Positions 7,930-15,891 of a DNA stretch of 48,028 nucleotides are shown piece by piece (the first letter of the stretch is position 1; each line of letters starts with the position of its first letter). A program made the position numbers and the translations under genes. Source of the DNA: Clostridia bacterium (GTDB lineage Bacteria; Bacillota; Clostridia; Christensenellales; CAG-138); NCBI GenBank assembly GCA_017547885.1, contig JAFYOP010000002.1, positions 1 to 48,028 on the forward strand. Direction: 5' to 3'. The notes beneath the pieces are model-generated. The model had not been told where the DNA came from and searched no databases. It saw nothing but the letters and a program-made list of their open reading frames with translations.

Positions 7930-8046
7930 CTGGTCGGCACATTAAAGCATGCTTATACGTGATTCAATTTAAACTTTCGCTTTTCTTTCTCTTTTTGCTT
8001 CTTTTTCTCATTTCTTTTCCCGCCGGAAAAGAAAGAGAAAAAGAAG
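7911..8046 (-). repeat. R1 repeat, copy A, read leftward
   Basis: Read on the minus strand it begins 13 nt after the aldo/keto reductase stop codon. It has a polypyrimidine/polypurine hairpin (8046-7998, loop at 8021-8024, one-base bulge), then GCAAAAAGAGAAAGAAAAG, AGTTTAAATTGAA, AAGCATG and TTAATGTGC. It ends in the hairpin GAAGCCGC-TCAAT-GCGGCTTTTT. The same order of blocks recurs at 36973 (copy B) and 47764 (copy C). Because the terminal hairpin is followed by a T-run, this copy can serve as the 3' untranslated region and terminator of the gene before it. Confidence 0.8.
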
Positions 8047-8059
8047 ATATTATTAAATC

Positions 8060-9232
8060 CTAATAAATCCTCAGCCACTTTATGAACCTGCGGGCCACAG
8101 CGTATGCGGGGCCTTCAAGCTCATGGGCGGCGTTTTTCAGCTCTGCGCGGATGGGGATGCTCTGGGGGCAGTGGGCTTCGCACTTGCCGCAGCCGATGCA
8201 GTTTGATGCGGCAGAGTTGGTCTTTCGCATGGCGGTGTTCATGAGGTAATCCCGCTTTGCCCGTATAACCCCCTCTGTGCCAAGGGTATTGTAGGCGGCG
8301 AAAACCCCGGGGATATCCACGCCCTTGGGGCAGGGGGTGCAGTAGCCGCAGCCTGTACAGCCCACCTTCATCTTTGAGCGGATGGACTCAAGTACGGTGT
8401 TGAGCATTTCCCTGTCCTCTGTGGTGAGCCGGCCCGCCTCAGTGGTGCAGGCGGTGTTTATGTTGTCGTTGAGCATCTCCATGGAGTTCATGCCGGACAG
8501 CACGCAGGTGACCTCCGGCTGATCCCACAGCCAGCGTAAGCCCCACTGGGCGGGGGTGTAGGGAGTGGCGGCAAAGAGCTTTTGTGCTTCTGTGGGCAGG
8601 TTGCTGACCAGCTTGCCGCCGCGCAGGGGCTCCATGATTATCACTGCAAGGCCCTTTGAGTGGGCGTAGTTCAGTCCCTTGCGGCCTGCCTGGGAGTGCT
8701 CGTCCATATAGTTGTACTGTATCTGGGCAAAGTCCCAGGGGTATGCGTCCACCACCTTGCAGAACATATCCGAATTGCCGTGGTAGGAGAAGCCTATCTG
8801 TCGGATGGCGCCGGTGGCCTTTTTCTGCTCCAGCCATTCCACTATGCCCATGGCCCTGAGCTTTTCCCATGTGCCGATGTCGTTCATCATGTGCATAAGG
8901 TAGTAATCCACATGGTCTGTGCGCAGGCGCTCAAGGTGCTCGTCAAAGTATTTATCCAGTGCATCCCTGCTGCGGATAAGGTAATGGGGCAGCTTGGTGG
9001 CGATGTTTACCTTATCCCTCAGGTCGTGCTTTTGAAGTATTTCACCCAATGCGGCTTCGCTGCCGGGATATATGTAGGCGGTGTCAAAGTAGTTTATGCC
9101 GGAATCTATGGCGTGAAGTATCTCCCGCTCGGTTTCCTGCATGTCTATGCGGCCGCCCTTGCGGGGGAAGCGCATGCAGCCAAAGCCCAGTGCGGATATT
9201 TTATTGCCGTATTTGTCGGTTCTGTATTGCAT
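8060..9232 (-). CDS. Aldo/keto reductase with C-terminal 4Fe-4S ferredoxin domain
   Basis: Residues 1 to about 270 form an aldo/keto reductase barrel (LGFGCMRFP, FDTAYIYPGSE, TKLP, YYLMH). The C-terminal ~100 residues carry two cysteine clusters, CTGCGYCTPCPKGVDIP and CIGCGKCEAHCPQSIPI, typical of the ferredoxin domain in the COG1453 group. The enzyme probably reduces an unknown carbonyl substrate, with electrons passing through Fe-S clusters. The start has AAGGAG 8 bases upstream, and a TTGACG-N17-TAAAAT promoter lies at 9278-9306. It is monocistronic, and its 3' side is R1 copy A. The substrate cannot be told from sequence. Confidence 0.9.
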   Translation of the reverse strand: MQYRTDKYGNKISALGFGCMRFPRKGGRIDMQETEREILHAIDSGINYFDTAYIYPGSEAALGEILQKHDLRDKVNIATKLPHYLIRSRDALDKYFDEHLERLRTDHVDYYLMHMMNDIGTWEKLRAMGIVEWLEQKKATGAIRQIGFSYHGNSDMFCKVVDAYPWDFAQIQYNYMDEHSQAGRKGLNYAHSKGLAVIIMEPLRGGKLVSNLPTEAQKLFAATPYTPAQWGLRWLWDQPEVTCVLSGMNSMEMLNDNINTACTTEAGRLTTEDREMLNTVLESIRSKMKVGCTGCGYCTPCPKGVDIPGVFAAYNTLGTEGVIRAKRDYLMNTAMRKTNSAASNCIGCGKCEAHCPQSIPIRAELKNAAHELEGPAYAVARRFIKWLRIY

Positions 9233-9277
9233 ATTAAAGCTCCTTGTGTGGAATGGGGAAGTTATGCTACAAATATA

Positions 9278-9306
9278 ATTTTATCTATGTGGGGCTGTTT
9301 CGTCAA
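9278..9306 (-). promoter_or_regulatory. Promoter of the aldo/keto reductase gene
   Basis: On the minus strand TTGACG (9306-9301), 17 bases and TAAAAT (9283-9278) give a good sigma-A match, about 45 bases before the start codon. Confidence 0.65.
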
Positions 9307-9457
9307 TTCCATGGACATGGGAACGTGAGTGTGGTATGCTTAAAATACGGAAAGACATATGATATATACATGACGCAAGCGAAAACTGTACAAAGGGATA
9401 ATTAAACTAAAAATATAGATGTGAACACAATGAAAAAAATAAATCAGAGGTGGCTTT

Positions 9458-9901
9458 ATGACAAACAACCATGAGGAACGGGCAAAGGTATTTAAGGCGC
9501 TGGGAGACGAGCGCAGGCTTACTGTGCTGGAGCTGCTGCAAGGCGGTGAGCAGTGTGCCAATTCCATAACAGAGCTGCTGGGAATTCCCCAATCCACCCT
9601 GTCATATCATATGCGTATGCTGTGCGAGTCGGGGATCGTGCAGAGTCGTGAAGAGGGCAAATGGACCTATTATTCCATCACTCAGGAGGGAGCGGCAAAG
9701 GCCATAGCTCTGCTGAAGGAAATGACTACCCTTAAGGCAGGGGCAAAGAAGTCTCCCATGGAAGCAAAACCCTCCAAAGCTCCTAAAGCCCCCAAAGCCG
9801 CAAAAACTGACCGGCCCGCAGATCCCCCAAAGGCTGCCCAGCCGGAAACACCCCCTCAGCCCATTATCAAAAGCAAGCCTCTTGAAACATGGATGCTGTA
9901 A
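9458..9901 (+). CDS. ArsR-family winged-helix transcriptional regulator
   Basis: Residues ~5-90 match the ArsR winged helix: VFKALGDERRLTVLELLQGG, the recognition region ITELLGIPQSTLSYHMRMLC, and the wing GKWTYYSI. No clear metal-binding ELCVC motif is present, so the signal is unclear. The last ~50 residues are a low-complexity K/A/P-rich tail, unusual for the family and probably disordered. AGAGGTGG precedes the ATG. It has its own terminator and is not obviously in an operon. Confidence 0.85.
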   Translation: MTNNHEERAKVFKALGDERRLTVLELLQGGEQCANSITELLGIPQSTLSYHMRMLCESGIVQSREEGKWTYYSITQEGAAKAIALLKEMTTLKAGAKKSPMEAKPSKAPKAPKAAKTDRPADPPKAAQPETPPQPIIKSKPLETWML

Positions 9902-9926
9902 ATACAAAACCAAAATAATAAATATG

Positions 9927-9956
9927 AAAAGGCCTGCGAAACATGCAGGCCTTTTT
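9927..9956. terminator. Bidirectional terminator between convergent genes
   Basis: AAAAGGCCTGC and GCAGGCCTTTTT pair over a 7-base loop, between the ArsR gene and the leftward amidohydrolase gene. A/T runs on both sides suit both directions. Confidence 0.85.
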
Positions 9957-9975
9957 ATGTGCGGCAAATAGGACG

Positions 9976-11373
9976 CTATGCCATGCGGGGGCTGAAGCCG
10001 TCGCAGCTGCGCTTAAGGAAGTTTTGATATACTCTTGTGCCCTCTGCCTTGAGCTTTGCCTCGTCCACCCCCAGGAGCAGGCCGTCTTTGCATACCACCC
10101 TGCCGTTTATCATGGTAAGGGCGGTATTGCCGCATACGCCTGTGCGGGCAAGGAGGTTTTTGGGATCATGCTCTGTGCCGCAGAATTCAAGGGCGTCGCC
10201 GTTTACCATGAACAGGTCGGCGGACTTGCCCGTTTCAAGGGAACCAACGTCGCTGCGGCCAAGGGTCTTTGCGCCGCCGACGGTGGCTATCTTCAGTATG
10301 TCATAGGCGGAGACAGCTTCGCCCCGCTCCTTGCAGTGATAGCACTGCATGGCATATGCGGCCCGCATTGAATCTAAAAGATTGGATGTATCATTAGTGG
10401 CGGAGCCGTCGCAGCCAAGGCTTACATTTACTCCCATATCCAGCATGCGCTTTATGGGAATGATGGGGAAGCCGCCAAGTATGGCGGGCATGGGGCAGTG
10501 GTTTGCGCCGGTGCCTGCCTGTGCCATGCGGCGGAATTCGTCGTCGGTCAGCTCCCAGCAGTGGGCATACCATACGTCGGGGCCTGCAAAGCCTATATCC
10601 TCAGCCCATTCAAGTGTGCGCTTGCCATAGCGCTCCACCATTAGAGGGTTCTCGCCTTCGCCAAGGTGGGTGTGCATGAATACGCCCTTTTTCCTTGCCA
10701 TGGTGACGGTCTCACGGAAGGTCTCCTCATAGCAGTTCATGGGCTGGCAGGGGGACATGACTATCTGCCCCATGGAGAAGGGGCTGGGGTCGTGGTATTT
10801 GTTTATTATACGCTCACAGTCCTGCAGGAACTCGTCGGTGGTTTCCACCATGTTTTCCGGGATAACGCTGCCCAGCTCACGGGGAAGGGTGTTGGTGCCC
10901 CGGCCTGCGTGATAGCGTATGCCAAGGAGCCGGGCCGCATCCATCTGGCGGTCAACGGGGGTCTTGCCGGTAAGGTGGGTGTAGCAGTACTGATGGTCAA
11001 AGGCGGTGGTGCAGCCGTGCTTTATAAGGTCTGCAAAGGCGGTGATGGTGGAGTAGTATATCACCTCATCATCGGCGTTCTGGAATATGCGGTATATTTT
11101 GTCTATCCACTGGGGCACTGTCATGCTGGGATAGTCTATTTGCTTTACGCTGCGGACAAAGGTCTGGAAAAAGTGATGGTGGGTGTTGATGAGGCCGGGA
11201 TATACAAACATGCCGTTGGCGTCTATTATTTCCGCCCCCTCGGCAGCTTCAAGGTTTTTGCCTATGGCGGCTATGGCGGGGCCTTGTATCAGCATGTCCG
11301 CATCGTAATAAACCCTGTCAGCTGCATCGCAGGAGACTATTGCCTTGGCGTTTTTTATAAGTATGCTCTTCAT
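9976..11373 (-). CDS. Amidohydrolase, 8-oxoguanine deaminase-like
   Basis: The protein is a complete metal-dependent amidohydrolase: PGLINTHHHFFQT supplies the HxH ligands, MHTHLGEGEN and YAHCWEL the further histidines, and LGCDGSATND the catalytic aspartate. The NTHHHFFQT and CDGSATND motifs match the 8-oxoguanine deaminase / hydroxyatrazine hydrolase branch. The likely reaction is hydrolytic deamination of an oxidised purine or related heterocycle in salvage or catabolism. GAGGGAG lies before the ATG, and a promoter is at 11426-11454. It stands alone. The exact substrate is an inference from motif similarity. Confidence 0.85.
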   Translation of the reverse strand: MKSILIKNAKAIVSCDAADRVYYDADMLIQGPAIAAIGKNLEAAEGAEIIDANGMFVYPGLINTHHHFFQTFVRSVKQIDYPSMTVPQWIDKIYRIFQNADDEVIYYSTITAFADLIKHGCTTAFDHQYCYTHLTGKTPVDRQMDAARLLGIRYHAGRGTNTLPRELGSVIPENMVETTDEFLQDCERIINKYHDPSPFSMGQIVMSPCQPMNCYEETFRETVTMARKKGVFMHTHLGEGENPLMVERYGKRTLEWAEDIGFAGPDVWYAHCWELTDDEFRRMAQAGTGANHCPMPAILGGFPIIPIKRMLDMGVNVSLGCDGSATNDTSNLLDSMRAAYAMQCYHCKERGEAVSAYDILKIATVGGAKTLGRSDVGSLETGKSADLFMVNGDALEFCGTEHDPKNLLARTGVCGNTALTMINGRVVCKDGLLLGVDEAKLKAEGTRVYQNFLKRSCDGFSPRMA

Positions 11374-11425
11374 AAAATGGACTCCCTCAAAAAGCGTGGA
11401 TTGGCGGGCCTTTGCCCATGGTTAC

Positions 11426-11454
11426 ACTATAATACATACCGATTTGCGGCGCAA
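11426..11454 (-). promoter_or_regulatory. Promoter of the amidohydrolase gene
   Basis: On the minus strand TTGCGC (11454-11449), 17 bases and TATAGT (11431-11426). Confidence 0.6.
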
Positions 11455-11472
11455 TGTTTTGCGTATAAATCC

Positions 11473-11501
11473 TTGACTAACAGGGGCATAAGAAGTACCC
11501 T
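11473..11501 (+). promoter_or_regulatory. Promoter candidate of telA-xpaC
   Basis: TTGACT, 17 bases and TACCCT on the plus strand, 75 bases upstream of the TelA start. The -10 is a weak match. Confidence 0.45.
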
Positions 11502-11575
11502 AAAAGAGTAAACAATTCTCACCTGACACAAAGCAAAGCAACCAATGCACATACACAAATAAGGAGGAAAACAAT

Positions 11576-12730
11576 ATGTCCGAAAACACCGAAATGATAC
11601 AGTTGGAGCTGGGGGATACCGCCGTTGCCGTGCAGGAGCCCCAAACCATTGAACTGCCCGCAGTTGCCCCCACCATGGAGGCTGTAATGGATATATATAC
11701 CCAGCAGGCAGGCCTTACCGAGGCAGACCTTAAGGCTGTGGAAGAGTTCTCCGAAAAGATAGACCTTACTGATTCCGGCATCATACTCCAGTATGGCGCT
11801 GCCTGCCAGAAAAAGATCGCAAGCTTTTCAGACAGTGCCCTTGAAGGGGTGCGCACAAAGGACCTTGGTGCCGCAGGTGATATGATAGCAGACCTTATGA
11901 CAGAGCTGAAGGGCTTTTCCGTGGAGGAGGAATCCGGCGGCTTCCTTGGCTTCTTCAAAAAGGCAGGCAATGAAGTGACCCGCCTTAAGGCACGCTATGA
12001 CAAGGCAGAGGTAAACGTAAACAAGATAACCGAGGTGCTGGAAGGCCATCAGAACCAGCTGCTTACAGATATAGTAATGCTGGATAAGATGTACGAAATG
12101 AACCTCGGCTATTTCAAGGAGCTGACCATGTACATCATGGCGGGCAAGAAAAAGCTTGAAAAGGAACGCGCCACCACACTACCTGAAATGAAGGCGGCGG
12201 CAGAGGCCTCCGGTCAGGCCCAGGACGCCCAGGCAGCCAACGACTTTGCCGCCATGTGCGACAGGTTTGAAAAGAAGCTCCACGACCTTGAGCTTACCCG
12301 CACCGTAAGCATACAGATGGCGCCCCAGATCCGCCTCATACAGAACGGCGATACCCTGATGGCGGAAAAGATACAGTCCACCATAAACAACACCATACCC
12401 CTGTGGAAGAATCAAATGGTGCTGGCTCTGGGCATGGCAAACTCTCAGCAGGCCATGGACGCGCAGGCCGCAGTAAACGCCCTCACCAATGAGCTGCTGG
12501 CTAAAAATGCCGAGACCCTTAAGGAAGGCGCCATTGCAATAGCCACCGAGAGCGAAAAGAGCATAGTGGACATTGAAACCGTAAAATACACCAACGAGCA
12601 GCTTATCGCTACCCTTGACGAGGTCATCCGCATACAGGAAGAGGGCAGGCAGAAGCGCCGCGCCGCAGAGGCGGAGATAGGCCGCATAGAGGCAGAGCTC
12701 AAGAGCAAGCTGCTGGATATCCGCGGCTAA
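11576..12730 (+). CDS. telA: TelA family (toxic anion resistance) protein
   Basis: The 384-residue helical protein matches TelA/YaaN throughout. Examples are YGAACQKKIASFSDSALEGV, the central coiled-coil region with YFKELTMYIMAGKKKLE, and the C-terminal ALGMANSQQAMDAQ and TNELLAKNAETLKEGA segments. Family members are linked to tellurite and envelope-stress tolerance, but the mechanism is unknown. AAGGAGGAAAAC precedes the start. It is co-transcribed with xpaC 22 bp downstream, as in many Firmicutes. Confidence 0.9.
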   Translation: MSENTEMIQLELGDTAVAVQEPQTIELPAVAPTMEAVMDIYTQQAGLTEADLKAVEEFSEKIDLTDSGIILQYGAACQKKIASFSDSALEGVRTKDLGAAGDMIADLMTELKGFSVEEESGGFLGFFKKAGNEVTRLKARYDKAEVNVNKITEVLEGHQNQLLTDIVMLDKMYEMNLGYFKELTMYIMAGKKKLEKERATTLPEMKAAAEASGQAQDAQAANDFAAMCDRFEKKLHDLELTRTVSIQMAPQIRLIQNGDTLMAEKIQSTINNTIPLWKNQMVLALGMANSQQAMDAQAAVNALTNELLAKNAETLKEGAIAIATESEKSIVDIETVKYTNEQLIATLDEVIRIQEEGRQKRRAAEAEIGRIEAELKSKLLDIRG

Positions 12731-12752
12731 AAAATAAGAAAGAAGGAACACA

Positions 12753-13412
12753 ATGGGAGATAACCGTTCGCAGTTCTCATGGATGGGCGGCCTGCTTGCA
12801 TGCGCGGCGCTGTTTTTCCTGGGGAGGAGCTTTTTCCCTTCCTTACTAAAGACCATACTCACCATAGCCGCCATAGGCATGCTGCTGATAGTGGCAATAA
12901 TAGCGGTGTTTGTTATCCGTGCCCTGCAAAAGTCCAATACCCCTGAGGCGCAGGCCAAGAAGGAGCGGGACGGCATACTGGCAAAGGGACGCAGCAACCT
13001 TGTACAGCTTCGCAGCATGACCATGTCCATTAAAAATGAGCAGGTGCGCGCTGCAAGCGAAGAGGTGTGCGGCGCTGTGGACAGCATACTGAAAACCCTC
13101 AAGTCCCAGCCTGAGGACATACCCGCCGTGCGGCAGTTTTTCAACTATTACCTGCCCACCATGGGCAAGATCCTTACCAAGTTCGTAAAGGTGGAGCAGA
13201 GCGGCGTGCCCATGGGGGACATGGCAGACAATGCCCTCAGCTGCCTTGGGGACATTAAAAAGGCCATGGAGCGCCAGTACGCAAACCTTTTTGAGGACGA
13301 TATGCTGGATCTGTCCGTGGAGATGGAGGCCCTTTCCATCGCCGTAAGGAGGGACGGACTTATACCGGACGAAGGGTTTGAAATGGGTGAACCCATAAAC
13401 CTTACGCTGTAA
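12753..13412 (+). CDS. xpaC: XpaC-like membrane protein (5-bromo-4-chloroindolyl phosphate hydrolysis family)
   Basis: Two hydrophobic segments (about residues 11-30 and 35-55) are followed by a ~160-residue cytoplasmic helical domain. That domain contains LRSMTMSIKNEQVRAASEEV and FNYYLPTMGKILTKFVKVEQ, the family's conserved core. Pairing with telA is the usual Firmicute arrangement and supports the call. Despite the family name it is unlikely to be a phosphatase itself. A terminator follows the gene. Confidence 0.85.
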   Translation: MGDNRSQFSWMGGLLACAALFFLGRSFFPSLLKTILTIAAIGMLLIVAIIAVFVIRALQKSNTPEAQAKKERDGILAKGRSNLVQLRSMTMSIKNEQVRAASEEVCGAVDSILKTLKSQPEDIPAVRQFFNYYLPTMGKILTKFVKVEQSGVPMGDMADNALSCLGDIKKAMERQYANLFEDDMLDLSVEMEALSIAVRRDGLIPDEGFEMGEPINLTL

Positions 13413-13425
13413 GATAAAACTCAAC

Positions 13426-13450
13426 AAAAAGCCCTGCTGCAGGGCTTTTT
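13426..13450 (+). terminator. Terminator after telA-xpaC
   Basis: AAAAAGCCCTGC and GCAGGGCTTTTT form a near-perfect stem with a minimal loop. Confidence 0.85.
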
Positions 13451-13501
13451 GTGTTTTTTGCGGCTTCATAGTAAATTCACATTTAAGTTTCCTTTATTTG
13501 T

Positions 13502-13530
13502 TTGACGAATGGACTGTTTTTCTATATAAT
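13502..13530 (+). promoter_or_regulatory. Promoter of the DegV gene
   Basis: TTGACG, 17 bases and TATAAT: a near-consensus sigma-A promoter 60 bases upstream of the start. Confidence 0.8.
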
Positions 13531-13589
13531 TTTCCAAAGATTAAAAAATGATTAAAAGAGCCTTATGAGGCGTTTGGAGAGAATTGATT

Positions 13590-14435
13590 ATGCAGAAAGT
13601 GATAATCGCCAGCGACAGCACCACTGACATTACTCCTGAACTTATAGAGAGGTATGGCATAAGGGTGCTGCCCCTTGGGGTGAGCCTTGGAGATAAGCTG
13701 TATACCGATGGGGTGGATATCCATCCCCACATGATATACGCCCACTATGAGCAGACGAAGGAACTGCCCAAGACCTCTGCCATAAATTCTGTGCAGTGCG
13801 CCGAGTTTTTCAAGGAGCATACCGCAGACGGCAGCGCCATGGTATTCTTCACCATAAGCTCCGAAATGTCCTGCACATACGCAAACGCAAGGAGCGCGGC
13901 GGAGGAGTTTGATAATGTATACGTTGTGGATACCCGCAGCCTTTCCACCGGCGGCGGATTGCTTGTGCTGGCGGCGGCGGATATGGCGGAAAGCGGCATG
14001 GGCGCGGAAGAGATTGCAAAAGAGTGCGCAAAGCTTACGGATAAGGTGATAGCCTCCTTTGTAGTAGATGACCTTACCTTCCTGCATAAAGGTGGACGAT
14101 GCTCTGCCCTTGCGGCAATAGGCGCCCACATTGCCCATATAAAGCCCTGCATAGGCGTGAGCGGCGGCAAAATGTCCGTGGTGAAGAAATACCGGGGCAG
14201 CTTTGGCGCAGTGCTGAAAAAATACACCGCGGAGCTTCTGGAGGAGGCGGAGAACGCCTGGCCCGGCAGGGTGTTGGTCACCCATGCGGGCTGTGATGAG
14301 GAGCTGGTACAGCAGTGCGTAAATCAGGTAAAGGATGCTAAGATATTCAAAGATATCATCATCGCCCGGGCGGGCTGCACGATTTCCTCCCACTGCGGCA
14401 GAAATACCCTTGGCATTTTGTTTATGAAGAGGTAA
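13590..14435 (+). CDS. DegV family fatty-acid-binding protein (FakB-like)
   Basis: The 281-residue protein shows the DegV fold motifs: SDSTTDITPELIERYGI at the N-terminus, LPLGVSLGDKLYTDGVD, KTSAINSVQCAEFF, the FTISSEMSCTY region and the C-terminal GCTISSHCGRNTLGILF. DegV/FakB proteins bind a fatty acid and present it to the kinase FakA for phosphorylation and entry into phospholipid. No fakA is nearby. I use the ATG at 13590, with TTTGGAGAG upstream; a TTG at 13584 is in frame. The gene is monocistronic between a strong promoter and a terminator. Confidence 0.9.
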   Translation: MQKVIIASDSTTDITPELIERYGIRVLPLGVSLGDKLYTDGVDIHPHMIYAHYEQTKELPKTSAINSVQCAEFFKEHTADGSAMVFFTISSEMSCTYANARSAAEEFDNVYVVDTRSLSTGGGLLVLAAADMAESGMGAEEIAKECAKLTDKVIASFVVDDLTFLHKGGRCSALAAIGAHIAHIKPCIGVSGGKMSVVKKYRGSFGAVLKKYTAELLEEAENAWPGRVLVTHAGCDEELVQQCVNQVKDAKIFKDIIIARAGCTISSHCGRNTLGILFMKR

Positions 14436-14452
14436 AATAAATATACCCACAT

Positions 14453-14481
14453 GGCGCGCGGGATGTTCCGTGCGCCTTTTT
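14453..14481 (+). terminator. Terminator after the DegV gene
   Basis: GGCGCGCGG pairs with CCGTGCGCC (one G-T pair) over a 6-base loop and is followed by TTTTT. Confidence 0.8.
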
Positions 14482-14529
14482 ATATTTGTGGTATCATAGA
14501 GGTATAACTGCGTCAAAAGGAGAAGCACA

Positions 14530-14811
14530 GTGCAAATAGCGGTAATGGAAATAACGCTGCACCTTGGATGGGTGCATTCGCTAAAGGAAAAACGCTCTGA
14601 GCTAAAGAGCCTGCTTGCAGGCATACGCAATAAGTTTAATGTATCGGCGGCAGAATCGGATATGCAGGATGTGCATCAGATGGCGGCAATAACCGTTGCC
14701 ATGGTGGCTTCGGACAGGGCGGCGGGAGATGCCATGATGGAAAAGGTAATATGCTACATGGAGCAGAATACAGAAGCCGTGATCACAGACGTGATAAAGG
14801 AGTACAGGTAG
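14530..14811 (+). CDS. DUF503 (YlxP-like) protein
   Basis: The 93-residue protein matches DUF503: it begins QIAVMEITLHLGWVHSLKEK with the conserved LKEKRSELKSLL, and SAAESDMQDVHQ follows. YlxP proteins in Firmicutes usually lie in the nusA-infB-rbfA region and are thought to act in ribosome maturation; here the gene is elsewhere. The start is GTG with AAAAGGAGAAGC ahead. The next gene begins 2 bases after the stop. Confidence 0.85.
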   Translation: MQIAVMEITLHLGWVHSLKEKRSELKSLLAGIRNKFNVSAAESDMQDVHQMAAITVAMVASDRAAGDAMMEKVICYMEQNTEAVITDVIKEYR

Positions 14812-14813
14812 GC

Positions 14814-15386
14814 ATGAAGATACTCTGCTTTGGCGATTCCAATACATACGGCTTTGACCCAAGGGGCTTTTTCGGCGGACGGTATGAGGATAATGGCCGC
14901 TGGCCCGAGGTGCTGGGGGCGTTGTCCTCTCATCAGGTGATAAACCAAGGGCAAAACGGCAGAACCATACCCCACAGGGAAAATGAGGCAGCGCTGTTCC
15001 GGAATACGCTGGAAAATACAAAGCCGGCTCTGCTGATAATAATGCTGGGCACAAACGACCTGCTTACAGGCTGTGCTCCCGATGATGCCTGCCGCCGAAT
15101 GGAGTATTTTTTGAGCCATGTGCCGGAGGGAATTAAGGTGATGCTCATTGCGCCTCCTGCGATGCGCAGGGGGGAATGGGTGCAGGACGAGGGAATAATA
15201 GAAGGTATACACAAAATTGCAGAGCTGTACAGGACGCTTGCAAGGGAGCGGGGTACGCTCTTCCTTGCAGCGGGTTCGCTGCCCCTTTCATATGATGGGG
15301 TGCACCTTAGCCGGGAGGGCAACAGGCAGCTTGCAAAAAAAGCGTGGGATATTATCAGAGAAATACCTGATTTGGAGGATATATGA
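14814..15386 (+). CDS. SGNH/GDSL-family esterase or lipase
   Basis: The 190-residue protein has the block I motif CFGDSNTYGFDP with the catalytic serine, block III LGTNDL, and block V DGVHLSREG with the catalytic Asp and His. The layout resembles the arylesterase-type SGNH hydrolases. There is no signal peptide, so it is cytoplasmic. I place the start at the ATG 14814, directly after DUF503, with AAAGGAG about 10 bases upstream. The stop overlaps the next gene's start. Substrate unknown. Confidence 0.85.
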   Translation: MKILCFGDSNTYGFDPRGFFGGRYEDNGRWPEVLGALSSHQVINQGQNGRTIPHRENEAALFRNTLENTKPALLIIMLGTNDLLTGCAPDDACRRMEYFLSHVPEGIKVMLIAPPAMRRGEWVQDEGIIEGIHKIAELYRTLARERGTLFLAAGSLPLSYDGVHLSREGNRQLAKKAWDIIREIPDLEDI

Positions 15387-15859
15387 TGAGCACTGCATTC
15401 AGAAAGGCTGCCCCGGGAGACGAGGGGCTGATACTCAGCTTTATAAGAGAGCTTGCGGAATACGAGCGGATGTCGGATGAGGTGATAGCCACGGAGGAAC
15501 TGCTGAAGGAGTGGATATTCCACAAAAACAGGGCAGAGGTGATATTTGCCGTGGAAGAGGGAAAGGAAGTGGGCTTTGCCCTGTTTTTCCATAATTTTTC
15601 CACGTTCCTTGGCAGGGCGGGCATATACCTTGAGGATCTGTTTGTGCTGAAGGAGCATCGGGGAAAAGGTCACGGCAAGGCACTGCTGAAGGAGCTTGCA
15701 CGCATAGCTGTGGAGCGGGGCTGCGGCAGGCTGGAATGGGCCTGCCTTGACTGGAACAGACCCAGCATAGACTTTTACCTTTCTCTGGGCGCCGTGCCCA
15801 TGGAGGAATGGACTGTGTACAGGGTAACGGGGGATACTCTGCATGACATGGCCCGCTGA
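15383..15859 (+). CDS. GNAT N-acetyltransferase, diamine acetyltransferase-like
   Basis: The acetyl-CoA-binding stretch is LFVLKEHRGKGHGKALLKEL (R/Q-x-x-G-x-G/A). The following WACLDWNRPSIDFYLSLGA and EWTVYR are characteristic of the spermidine/diamine and thialysine acetyltransferase subgroup. It likely acetylates a polyamine or similar amine. The ATG at 15383 overlaps the SGNH stop (a second ATG at 15386 is also possible), so the three genes from 14530 form one translationally coupled unit. Confidence 0.85.
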   Translation: MMSTAFRKAAPGDEGLILSFIRELAEYERMSDEVIATEELLKEWIFHKNRAEVIFAVEEGKEVGFALFFHNFSTFLGRAGIYLEDLFVLKEHRGKGHGKALLKELARIAVERGCGRLEWACLDWNRPSIDFYLSLGAVPMEEWTVYRVTGDTLHDMAR

Positions 15860-15891
15860 GGGGCAGTATAACAAAAAACAAAGGAGGGAGC